From: Chryseobacterium indologenes
GTDB taxonomy: Bacteria > Bacteroidota > Bacteroidia > Flavobacteriales > Weeksellaceae
Direction: 5' to 3'
DNA: 64,000 nt
Assembly: GCA_001013295.1 (NCBI GenBank)
Contig: LAZY01000053.1
Coordinates: 1 to 64,000 of the forward strand
How positions within the stretch are numbered: the stretch's first letter is position 1; every line of letters starts with the position of its first letter. Position numbers and translations under genes: made by a program. The notes under the pieces were generated by a model. It saw only the letters and a list, made by a program, of their open reading frames with translations, had not been told where the DNA came from and made no database searches. Positions 56,429 to 64,000 of this stretch are shown piece by piece.

Positions 56429-58759
56429 ATGGATTATCTGAAAGGACTCAATGAATCACAATATGAAGCCGTTACCTCTTTACAAGGCCCTCTGATGGTA
56501 CTTGCCGGAGCTGGTTCCGGGAAAACACGTGTGCTTACGATGCGTATTGCCCACCTGATCCACAATGGAATAGACCCTTTCAATATTCTGGCTCTTACCT
56601 TTACCAATAAGGCTGCAAAGGAAATGAAAGAACGTATTGCAAAAGTAGTGGGAGACAGCAATGCCAGAAGCCTTTGGATGGGGACCTTTCACTCGGTTTT
56701 TGCAAGAATTTTAAGAATTGAAGCGCATTACCTGGGTTATCCTTCCAATTTTACCATTTATGATCAGCAGGATGCACTGAATGTGATCAAAAAAGTATTG
56801 AAGGATATGAACATTGATGCCGATCTTTATAAACCCAAAAAAGTTCAGGCAAGAATCTCAACATACAAAAATAACCTGATTACAGTAAAAGCCTATTTCA
56901 ACAATCCAGAACTGATGGAAGCTGATGAAAAGGCGAATATGAAATTCATCGGGCAGATCTATCAGAGATATGTAGAACAATGTTTCAAAAACGGATCCAT
57001 GGATTTTGATGATTTGTTATTGAAAACCAACGAATTGCTGACCCGTTTTCCTGAGGTATTGGCAAAATATCAGGATAGATTCAGATACATCATGGTAGAT
57101 GAGTATCAGGATACCAACCATTCTCAGTACCTGATTGTGAAAGCTTTAGCTTCCAAATTTGAAAATATCTGTGTGGTAGGAGACGATGCGCAGTCAATTT
57201 ACTCTTTCCGTGGAGCAAATATCTACAATATCCTAAACTTTAAGAAAGATTATCCGGATGCCATCACAGTATCTCTGGAGCAGAATTACCGTTCTACTCA
57301 GAATATTGTAAACGCAGCAAATGTGGTGATCGCGAAAAACCTGCAACAGTTTAAGAAAAATGTTTTCAGTGACAATGAAGAAGGAGATAAGATCAAGATT
57401 TACCGTTCACTTTCTGATGCTGATGAAGCCAATTTCGTAGCAGGAAATATCTGGGAACTTAGAAACCGTGACCAGAGAAAATACAGCGATTTTGCGATTT
57501 TATACAGAACCAACTCTCAGACCAGAGCATTTGAAGATGCGCTGAGACGTAAAAATATTCCGTACAAAGTATACGGCGGACTTTCATTTTACCAGAGAAA
57601 AGAGGTAAAAGATCTGATCGGTTACCTGCGTGTTCTGATCAATGAAAACGATTCTGAGGCTTTGATGAGAATCATCAATTATCCGGCAAGAGGAATCGGG
57701 GAAACCACTCAAAATAAACTGATCGTTTTTGCAGACGCCCATAATATTTCTTTGTCGCAAGTACTGGATAACCTTCCGATGTATGCTCCTCAGCTAGGCT
57801 TGAATAACGGCGTACTGAATAAACTGAATGACTTCTGGTCGATGATAAAAGCTTTTCAGGTATTGCTGAAAACAGAAACAGCTTACAGTGTGGCGATGGA
57901 AGTTGCCAAACGAAGTGGGCTTATTAAATTTCTGAAAGATGACCAGACTCCTGAAGGAATTTCAAGAGTGGAGAACGTTCAGGAATTGATGAACTCGATG
58001 CAGGGATTCATCGAAGAGCAAATGCAGCTGGAAGACGGAGACGCTAGTCTTTCCAATTTCCTGGAGAATATTGCCCTTTCTGCAGATACTCAGGATAAAG
58101 ATCTGGAAGATGATATGGTTTCTCTGATGACCATTCACCTTTCAAAAGGATTGGAGTTTCCTGTAGTCCATTTGGTAGGGCTTGAAGAAAATCTCTTCCC
58201 AAGTTTTATGAGTTCGGCGACCCGGGAAGATCTTGAGGAAGAAAGAAGATTATTCTATGTAGCTTTAACAAGAGCCGAGAAGCAGGTGTTTTTCTCTTAT
58301 GCTGTTTCCCGTTTCCAATGGGGGAAGATTACCGATGCAGAACCTTCAAGATTCCTGAGTGAAATAGATGATGAATATATTGAATTCCTTAACCCTGTTC
58401 TGGAAAAGAGATTTATCAATAACTCCGGAGTAAAGTCCAATATTTTTGATGAACATCCATCGGAAGTAAAAAGCTTTAAGAAAGTTGAGAAAAAAAGCCT
58501 CAACAGAGATGATCAATCAAAGCCGGCCCCGGAAGTCAGAAAACTTAAACCGGTGAGTACCGCCAAAATCATCAATCCGAGCGGAGCTTCTTCGCAGGAT
58601 ATTGAGATAGGAGATAAAGTGAGACATGACCGTTTTGGAATAGGAGAAGTTACTTTCCTGGATGGCACTGACCCTCAGAATATCAAAGCTAAAGTAGTGT
58701 TCATGCATGAAGGGGAGAAAAATCTGATTCTTAAATATGCTAAGCTGACCAAGATTTAA
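56429..58759 (+). CDS. uvrD: UvrD/PcrA-type DNA helicase
   Basis: The 776-residue superfamily 1A 3'-5' helicase unwinds DNA in repair and replication restart. Seen motifs are Q (L-N-E-S-Q-Y-E-A-V near 6-14), Walker A (A-G-A-G-S-G-K-T-R near 27-35), and motif II D-E-Y-Q-D-T-N near 219-225. Motif III is G-D-D-A-Q-S-I-Y near 245-252, then Q-N-Y-R-S-T, and V-A-L-T-R-A-E near 610. A C-terminal PcrA-like tail has H-D-R-F-G-I-G. ATG 56429 is chosen because a canonical promoter ends 23 nt before it. Confidence 0.93.
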   Translation: MDYLKGLNESQYEAVTSLQGPLMVLAGAGSGKTRVLTMRIAHLIHNGIDPFNILALTFTNKAAKEMKERIAKVVGDSNARSLWMGTFHSVFARILRIEAHYLGYPSNFTIYDQQDALNVIKKVLKDMNIDADLYKPKKVQARISTYKNNLITVKAYFNNPELMEADEKANMKFIGQIYQRYVEQCFKNGSMDFDDLLLKTNELLTRFPEVLAKYQDRFRYIMVDEYQDTNHSQYLIVKALASKFENICVVGDDAQSIYSFRGANIYNILNFKKDYPDAITVSLEQNYRSTQNIVNAANVVIAKNLQQFKKNVFSDNEEGDKIKIYRSLSDADEANFVAGNIWELRNRDQRKYSDFAILYRTNSQTRAFEDALRRKNIPYKVYGGLSFYQRKEVKDLIGYLRVLINENDSEALMRIINYPARGIGETTQNKLIVFADAHNISLSQVLDNLPMYAPQLGLNNGVLNKLNDFWSMIKAFQVLLKTETAYSVAMEVAKRSGLIKFLKDDQTPEGISRVENVQELMNSMQGFIEEQMQLEDGDASLSNFLENIALSADTQDKDLEDDMVSLMTIHLSKGLEFPVVHLVGLEENLFPSFMSSATREDLEEERRLFYVALTRAEKQVFFSYAVSRFQWGKITDAEPSRFLSEIDDEYIEFLNPVLEKRFINNSGVKSNIFDEHPSEVKSFKKVEKKSLNRDDQSKPAPEVRKLKPVSTAKIINPSGASSQDIEIGDKVRHDRFGIGEVTFLDGTDPQNIKAKVVFMHEGEKNLILKYAKLTKI

Positions 58760-58784
58760 AACGGAAAATATTACAATAAATACC

Positions 58785-58810
58785 AAACGGATTCAATATT
58801 GAGTCCGTTT
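58785..58810 (+). terminator. Terminator after uvrD
   Basis: A 12-bp stem (AAACGGATTCAA/TTGAGTCCGTTT, one T-G wobble) with a TA loop and T-run tail lies 25 nt after the stop. Confidence 0.85.
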
Positions 58811-58820
58811 TTTTATTTCT

Positions 58821-58859
58821 ACGAGCCATGTCAAGTTTTTAAACCTTGGTACGGTTCGT
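58821..58859. repeat. Long imperfect inverted repeat
   Basis: ACGAGCCATGTCAAG pairs with CCTTGGTACGGTTCGT across an 8-nt centre, 13 of 15 positions matching (with G-T). It lies between the uvrD terminator and the receptor promoter and is not needed as a terminator. It looks like a dispersed palindromic element, but no second copy is in this window. Confidence 0.45.
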
Positions 58860-58966
58860 CCGCATTTAATTTGTTAAAATTTACGGAAATTGCTTTAAAA
58901 GAAGTATTTTTAATAAGGGATAGAAACAAACTATAGTTATTTTTTAGAAAAACAAAGTCTACTTAT

Positions 58967-58997
58967 TTTGTGGACTATTAAATATGTTTTACATTTG
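58967..58997 (+). promoter_or_regulatory. TonB-dependent receptor promoter
   Basis: TTTG (58967-58970), 19-nt spacer, TACATTTG (58990-58997) is an exact match to the consensus. It is 42 nt before the ATG at 59040 and also usable for an upstream ATG at 59016. Confidence 0.8.
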
Positions 58998-59039
58998 CAC
59001 CTTGCAAAAACATAAATGTTTAATCAAATTCTAAACTAT

Positions 59040-61826
59040 ATGAGAAATAAAAAAACTATTGTTTCAGCCTCTGTTCTGTTTTTCCTAGGAGTTTCTGCTT
59101 ACGGACAGGAAAAGGACAGCATCAAAATAAAAAAAGACAGTGTAAAGACGAATAATGTAGAAGAAGTGGTCATCCTGGGATCAAGAGGAGGGGCAAGGTC
59201 TAAAGTAGACAGTCCGGTACCTGTAGATGTATTCAACATCAAGGAATCGTCAGTCATTTTACCACAGAATAATATCGGTCAGATTCTGAATGCTATAGCA
59301 CCTTCTTTTACTTCTACCATTCAGACGAATTCAGATGGGACAGACCATTTGGATCCTGCCCAGTTGAGAGGATTAGGACCGGATCAGGTATTGGTTTTGG
59401 TGAATGGAAAGAGAAGACATACCTCAGCACTGGTGAATGTGAACGGAACACCAGGACGTGGAACCGTAGGAACCGACCTTAATGCCATTCCTGCTTTTGC
59501 TTTAAACAGAATTGAAGTATTGAGAGACGGTGCGGCAGCACAATATGGTTCTGATGCCATCGCCGGAGTTATGAACCTTGAACTTAAAAGAGATACAGGC
59601 AAACTGGCGGGGCAGATCAGCTATGGTGGAAACTTAACCCCTGCAGCCAATGATCATACCGGAGATTTTGACGGCCAGAATATTCAGTTGGATTTGAACT
59701 ATGGAAGTAAAATCGGGACAAGGGGTGGTTTTTTTAATATTACCTGGTCTTCACAATTCAGAAATCCTACTTATAGGGCGGGAACGGAAAGCGCTCCTAT
59801 TTACAATCCGTATAACGCCATTGAAAGACGTGCACTGAATGACGGAGTAAATCTTTCTTCACTATTTAATAACATCGGAAATACTTCCAATGCCCAGCAG
59901 CTGGTTAACTATATTCACCAGTATGCTCAGAATGTAGGATATTTCTCCCAGACTCTGCAGAATAATATTCAAGGGGCCAATACCATTGCAGCCTTACAAA
60001 ATGTCCTGAAATCCGGAAACTTTTCCAGAGATCAGCTTAATTATTTTACGGATCAGGAACTGGCTTACAGAGGACTGACCAGAAAAGACTTTAATATGCA
60101 GGTAGGACAGTCTAAGCTCAATAATCATCAGCTTTTCATTAATGCTGAATTACCTATCAGTGATGACTGGAAAGCATATACTTTTGGTGGATATAGTCTG
60201 AGACATGGTACCTCGGGTGGTTTCTACCGAAGACCTAGTGAAAGCAGAACCTTTACAGGGTTATATCCTGACGGGTATCTTCCACAGATCAGTACCGATA
60301 TTCAGGATATATCACTGGCTGCAGGAATCAAAGGAAAATGGGAAGGCTGGCATATTGATTTAAGCAATACATTTGGGCAGAACTCTTTTACGTATAATAT
60401 CGGAAATACAGGAAATACCTCATTGCGATTTGCTTCTCCCAGAGAATTTAATGCGGGAGGTTTAAGATTTACTCAAAATACGATCAATTTAGATTTTTCT
60501 AAAAAATACGATGTCTGGGAAGGATTGAATGTTGCTTTCGGAGGTGAGCACCGTTTTGAAAACTTCAAAATGACTGCAGGAGAAGAAGCTTCCTATGCCA
60601 CCTACGATGTTTTTGGAAATGTATGGAATGGAAACTCCCAAAGGCCTACAGATTTCTTTGGAGCATCACTTCCGGGTGGTTCTCAGGTGTTCAGCGGGTT
60701 TAAACCTGAAAATGCTGTGAATAAAAACAGACAGTCTGTAGCCGCTTATGCAGATGTTGAATTTAATTTCACCAACTGGCTTTTGGTAGATGCTGCGGCG
60801 AGATATGAAAATTATTCGGATTTCGGTTCTACTTTCAATTATAAACTGGCTTCAAGAATCAAGGTTGCTCCTGATTTTAATGTAAGACTGGCAGGTTCTA
60901 CGGGATTCAGAGCCCCATCTATTCACCAGATTTATTATAATGTGACCTCTACCTTGTTTGTAACATCCCCTCAGCTTCCAATTGGACAGCTTCTGGAGGT
61001 GGGAACTTTCAGTAATGATTCACAGATCGCCGGATTGCTGGGAATACCCAAACTGAAACAGGAGACTTCAAAATCTGCGAGTGTAGGATTTACCTATAAA
61101 ATACCATCCGTTAACTTAACATTTACCGCTGATGGGTATTTTACAAGAATTGATAACAGAATTCTTCTTACGGACCAATTCTTAAAATCAGCTGTATCAG
61201 ATGAAGCTAAACAGGTTTATGAAAAACTTGGAGTGAATGCAGCACAGTTTTTTACCAATGCGATTGATACGGAAACGAAAGGGCTGGATGTGGTTATTTC
61301 TCATAATGCAAGATTTTCAGGCATAAAACTGGATAACAATTTCGCCATCAACCTCAACCAGACGAAACAGGTGGGAGCTATTCATTCTTCCGGACTTTTA
61401 CAGGCTCCGGAACTGGAAAAAGTATACTTCTCTGAAAAATCCAGAGTATATCTGGAAGAGGCAGTGCCTAGAGTAAAAGCAAGTCTTTCTCATACCCTTG
61501 GATGGAAGAACGCAAGTTTCTATCTGAGAAATACCTATTTCGGAAAAGTAACAGGAGCAGACGTTTTGGATGCGAATGGAGACGGTATTATAGATTTCAA
61601 TGAGCACCAGAAAATAGGGGATAAGATTATTACCGACATTTCCGTAGCTTATCAGTTTACCAAAAATATAGGATTAACGCTGGGAGTCAATAATCTGTTC
61701 GATATTTATCCTACCAGAAATCTTCCTGCTTCAAGCAATAATGATCAGTTTATCTATTCCCGTTCCACCTCTCAGTTCGGGCAGAACGGAAGATATGTTT
61801 TCAGCAGACTTAATTTTAATTTCTAA
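59040..61826 (+). CDS. TonB-dependent outer-membrane receptor
   Basis: The 928-residue protein has a signal peptide (cut near A-Y-G-Q). A plug domain follows, with L-R-G-L-G-P-D-Q-V-L-V-L-V-N-G-K-R near 105-121, I-E-V-L-R-D-G-A-A-A-Q-Y-G-S-D-A-I-A-G-V near 152-171. Then comes a 22-strand type beta barrel ending in N-F, as outer-membrane proteins do. It imports a ligand (siderophore, vitamin or sugar) with energy from TonB. The ligand is unknown and no SusD-like gene is adjacent. A start at 59016 would add eight residues. Confidence 0.9.
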   Translation: MRNKKTIVSASVLFFLGVSAYGQEKDSIKIKKDSVKTNNVEEVVILGSRGGARSKVDSPVPVDVFNIKESSVILPQNNIGQILNAIAPSFTSTIQTNSDGTDHLDPAQLRGLGPDQVLVLVNGKRRHTSALVNVNGTPGRGTVGTDLNAIPAFALNRIEVLRDGAAAQYGSDAIAGVMNLELKRDTGKLAGQISYGGNLTPAANDHTGDFDGQNIQLDLNYGSKIGTRGGFFNITWSSQFRNPTYRAGTESAPIYNPYNAIERRALNDGVNLSSLFNNIGNTSNAQQLVNYIHQYAQNVGYFSQTLQNNIQGANTIAALQNVLKSGNFSRDQLNYFTDQELAYRGLTRKDFNMQVGQSKLNNHQLFINAELPISDDWKAYTFGGYSLRHGTSGGFYRRPSESRTFTGLYPDGYLPQISTDIQDISLAAGIKGKWEGWHIDLSNTFGQNSFTYNIGNTGNTSLRFASPREFNAGGLRFTQNTINLDFSKKYDVWEGLNVAFGGEHRFENFKMTAGEEASYATYDVFGNVWNGNSQRPTDFFGASLPGGSQVFSGFKPENAVNKNRQSVAAYADVEFNFTNWLLVDAAARYENYSDFGSTFNYKLASRIKVAPDFNVRLAGSTGFRAPSIHQIYYNVTSTLFVTSPQLPIGQLLEVGTFSNDSQIAGLLGIPKLKQETSKSASVGFTYKIPSVNLTFTADGYFTRIDNRILLTDQFLKSAVSDEAKQVYEKLGVNAAQFFTNAIDTETKGLDVVISHNARFSGIKLDNNFAINLNQTKQVGAIHSSGLLQAPELEKVYFSEKSRVYLEEAVPRVKASLSHTLGWKNASFYLRNTYFGKVTGADVLDANGDGIIDFNEHQKIGDKIITDISVAYQFTKNIGLTLGVNNLFDIYPTRNLPASSNNDQFIYSRSTSQFGQNGRYVFSRLNFNF

Positions 61827-61845
61827 TCAACTTTATATTTTTGAA

Positions 61846-61877
61846 AAAAACGGTTCCAAAATCATGGAACCGTTTTT
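61846..61877 (+). terminator. Terminator after the receptor gene
   Basis: A 13-bp stem (AAAAACGGTTCCA/TGGAACCGTTTTT) with a 6-nt loop and T-rich tail. The following 360 bases to 62237 hold no gene; they include small palindromes (GCGACTTTGTCGC, AATCAATGAAATTGATT). Confidence 0.85.
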
Positions 61878-62237
61878 GTTTTTTATCATCTAAAGCATGT
61901 AATTTTTTTAAGATGAAAAAAGAGATAATGTATATGTTTTACTTTTTGAGAGAAAAGAAAAGCACCAAATTTACTATGTGGTTAAAATAAGTTTGAGTAA
62001 TGAGAAGTCTATTTTTTGAAACGCAAAGCTTTATCTCTTTATATCATATTTTTAAGGAAGCTAAGAAGGGCGACTTTGTCGCTGATGAAGCTTCATAGAT
62101 ATACGTTCGCTTAGAAAGAATCAATGAAATTGATTCCATGCTTTGCCTCCTTAAAATAATACATCATAACAATAATTTCTTTGAATCTAAAAAAATCAGA
62201 ATAATTTACTTTCATTTCATCAACTTCCTATAAAAAT

Positions 62238-62888
62238 CTATTCCCATTTTTTCAGTTCATAAGCTGCTTCCCAGAAATGATATTCCATTCGTGAGGCCAT
62301 GATAAAAGCTTCCGTCATCTTCTGCCTGGTTGCCTCAGTACTGTTTTCCGCTATTGTATCACAGATCGCGATAGCTTGATCTACTGCTGCTGCAAATTCC
62401 TCTCCGGCATAGGTGTCAATCCATTTTTCATAAGGATTGTTCACGGTATTTTGTGTACGGTAAATATAATCTCCGACTTCCCTGTAGATCCAGAAACAAG
62501 GAAGCACTGCTGCAACGGCAATTTCTACAGATTCCAGTGCTGCAGTGCTTCTCAGGAAGTGAATATAATGATGACAGGCAGGCTGTAAAATACCTTTATC
62601 ATTAAGTCCGAAATCTTTAAAATAGGACTCGTGTAAGGCATTTTCCACGACAATTGCATTTTCAGCAAAACGCATAAAGGCAAGCACATCCTGAAGATCA
62701 GTAATCTTTGCAGCAATCAGGGAGAGGGTTCTTCCGAAGTGTTCCAGATACAAAGAATCCTGAGCCATATAAAAACGGAATTTCTCCTGGGGTAAGGCCC
62801 CTTCCGATAATTCTTTGATAAAAGGCATTTTGAGAATAGACTCATAGAGTTCTTCTATTGTTTGCCAGGTGTGTTCAGACCATTTCAT
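62238..62888 (-). CDS. tenA: TenA-type thiaminase II
   Basis: The 216-residue all-helical TenA hydrolyses thiamin or aminopyrimidine salvage compounds. Active-site residues expected from B. subtilis TenA are visible: Asp44, Tyr47, Tyr108, catalytic Cys131 (L-P-C-F-W), Tyr135, Tyr160 and Glu202 (R-M-E-Y-H). The start at 62888 overlaps the thiD stop by 14 nt. It is the last visible gene of the thiamin operon, with no terminator seen clearly afterwards. Confidence 0.92.
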   Translation of the reverse strand: MKWSEHTWQTIEELYESILKMPFIKELSEGALPQEKFRFYMAQDSLYLEHFGRTLSLIAAKITDLQDVLAFMRFAENAIVVENALHESYFKDFGLNDKGILQPACHHYIHFLRSTAALESVEIAVAAVLPCFWIYREVGDYIYRTQNTVNNPYEKWIDTYAGEEFAAAVDQAIAICDTIAENSTEATRQKMTEAFIMASRMEYHFWEAAYELKKWE

Positions 62889-63708
62889 TTTTGATCAGTT
62901 TTTGAGGGTTAAAAAAGTGATTAAGCGGACCGTTTCCGTGTCCTGTTTGTACATCGATTCCGTTTTTGATGGCCTGGTAAATATATTCCTGGCCCAAAGA
63001 GACAGCTTCATACAAGGTTTTCCCTTGGGCGATATAAGCTGTTATTGCAGAAGACAGTGTACAGCCGGAACCATGTGTGTTATTGGTGTCAAACTTAGCC
63101 GTTTCAAAAGAATGAAAGACCTCGTTTTCATCATAGAATAGGGAAGTGATCGTTGAGGTTTCCTGATGACCTCCTTTCAGAAGAATCGTTTTACAGCCTA
63201 GTTTTTTTATTTTTTCTCCAGCTGTATATAGATCTTCCAATGTTTCTACTTTCATATCGGCTAAAATGGCCGCTTCATCCATATTGGGCGTGATGACATC
63301 AGCAATAGGGAAGAGTTGATCCGTAATAGCAGTGATCGTTTCTTCTTCGATCAGTCGGTGTCCGCTGGTTGCTACCATAACGGGATCGAATACGATAGGT
63401 ATTTTTTTATACTGTGCTAAAGTGGAAACAATGGTCTCCACCAATTGCGGAGTATGAACCATTCCGATTTTAATAGCATCCGGAACAATATCCTCCAGGA
63501 TAGCCCGGATCTGATCAGCTACTGCTTCTACAGGAATCGGGTAGATGGCCCGTACGCCCTGCGTATTCTGTACAGGTAAAGCTGTTAAAACTGATGTGGA
63601 AAAGCAACCTAATGCCGAAGCTGTTTTAATATCAGCCTGGATGCCTGCTCCGCCACTTCCGTCAAAACCGGCAATGGTAAGTACTGACGGGTATTTGTAT
63701 TTTATCAT
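62875..63708 (-). CDS. thiD: Hydroxymethylpyrimidine/phosphomethylpyrimidine kinase
   Basis: ThiD phosphorylates hydroxymethylpyrimidine and its monophosphate for thiamin synthesis. The 277-residue protein has I-A-G-F-D-G-S-G-G-A-G-I-Q-A-D near 12-26. The anion-hole motif G-S-G-C-T-L-S near 214-220 includes the conserved catalytic Cys, and D-P-V-M-V-A-T-S-G near 107-115 completes the ribokinase-like fold. It overlaps thiE by 4 nt (ATGA) and tenA by 14 nt, so the three are co-translated. Confidence 0.95.
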   Translation of the reverse strand: MIKYKYPSVLTIAGFDGSGGAGIQADIKTASALGCFSTSVLTALPVQNTQGVRAIYPIPVEAVADQIRAILEDIVPDAIKIGMVHTPQLVETIVSTLAQYKKIPIVFDPVMVATSGHRLIEEETITAITDQLFPIADVITPNMDEAAILADMKVETLEDLYTAGEKIKKLGCKTILLKGGHQETSTITSLFYDENEVFHSFETAKFDTNNTHGSGCTLSSAITAYIAQGKTLYEAVSLGQEYIYQAIKNGIDVQTGHGNGPLNHFFNPQKLIKNEMV

Positions 63709-64000
63709 TTTAAAATTTCATTTTTTAATTCATAGGCTGCTTTCTGAGGATCTTCTGCACCGCATATTGCAGAAACTACAGCGAGGCAGTCGGCTCCTGC
63801 ATTGATAACCGCTTTTGCATTTCCAAGATGAATATTGCCAATCGCTACAAGTGGTTTTTCTGTAAGCTGTCTGATTTTGGAAATTCCTTCAAGACCCCAT
63901 TCTGTAACGGTATCTGTCTTTGTATCTGTTTTAAATACGGGGCTTATTCCCAGATAATCAGATACAGCAGTATGCTCGTTGTCAAGCTGTGATAAATGTT
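63705..64000 (-). CDS. thiE: Thiamine-phosphate synthase, C-terminal part (cut by window edge)
   Basis: The last 97 residues of ThiE are present; the 5' end lies beyond the window. Visible motifs are D-Y-L-G-I-S-P-V-F-K-T-D-T-K near the start of the fragment, P-L-V-A-I-G-N-I-H, and A-G-A-D-C-L-A-V-V-S-A-I. These match the phosphate-binding and closing strands of the TIM barrel. ThiE joins pyrimidine and thiazole phosphates. Its TGA overlaps the thiD ATG by 4 nt. A TPP riboswitch is likely upstream but outside the window. Confidence 0.92.
   Translation of the reverse strand, partial: HLSQLDNEHTAVSDYLGISPVFKTDTKTDTVTEWGLEGISKIRQLTEKPLVAIGNIHLGNAKAVINAGADCLAVVSAICGAEDPQKAAYELKNEILK

Overview
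The window looks like chromosome of a Flavobacteriia member (Bacteroidota), most likely Chryseobacterium or a close relative such as Elizabethkingia. The signs are low G+C, starts with almost no Shine-Dalgarno but with the Bacteroidota promoter signature (TTTG, 19-21 nt, TAnnTTTG), type IX secretion sorting, a TonB-dependent receptor, split transketolase subunits, a PNGase F-II-like glycoamidase, and many small lipoproteins and signal-peptide proteins. There is no phage, insertion sequence, plasmid or CRISPR array. I count 65 protein genes or gene remnants and one tRNA. Statements about family membership are from motif recognition, not searches.

Layout. 0-2.5 kb: small secreted and hypothetical proteins, a 48-residue membrane protein and tRNA-Ser(GGA). 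2.6-7 kb: asparaginase, RNA methyltransferases TrmH and RsmE, a four-helix bundle protein and TsaD. 6.9-14.7 kb: a 1602-residue TamB-like protein starting 4 bp from tsaD, an Lrp/AsnC regulator and a TPR-membrane-HTH regulator. 14.9-19.7 kb: a nine-gene collinear accessory cluster of small membrane proteins, a DUF3829-like lipoprotein, and DUF4303-like and DMP19-like proteins. This is the best candidate for an undescribed system. 19.9-26.6 kb: split transketolase, a T9SS-exported reprolysin-like protease and a sodium:solute symporter. 26.7-31.1 kb: a redox/stress cluster with two pirins, an FMN reductase, a TMEM175 channel, YjdI, OsmC and YjdJ, plus a frameshifted acetyltransferase.

31.2-39.1 kb: an MFS exporter, asparagine synthetase, PNGase F-II-like enzyme and an RsmB-type methyltransferase. 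39.5-45.6 kb: YjdM, an orphan ABC ATPase, YceI lipoprotein, PheS, a DUF3108 protein, and a ferredoxin reductase with its 2Fe-2S ferredoxin. 45.7-52.6 kb: LOG protein, aminoacyl-histidine dipeptidase, small lipoproteins, LURP-one-like protein, RecR, a glycosyltransferase and SecG. 52.8-61.8 kb: a paired M16 peptidase operon, UvrD/PcrA helicase and a TonB-dependent receptor. 62.2-64 kb: the end of a thiamin operon, thiE-thiD-tenA, cut by the window edge.

Working relations visible in the sequence: tight spacing or overlaps join thiE-thiD-tenA, the two M16 genes, recR with the glycosyltransferase, the reductase with ferredoxin, the two transketolase halves, and pirin through YjdJ. Most units end in clear hairpin terminators. 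Several -7 boxes sit only 4-5 nt from the start codon, suggesting leaderless or near-leaderless transcripts.
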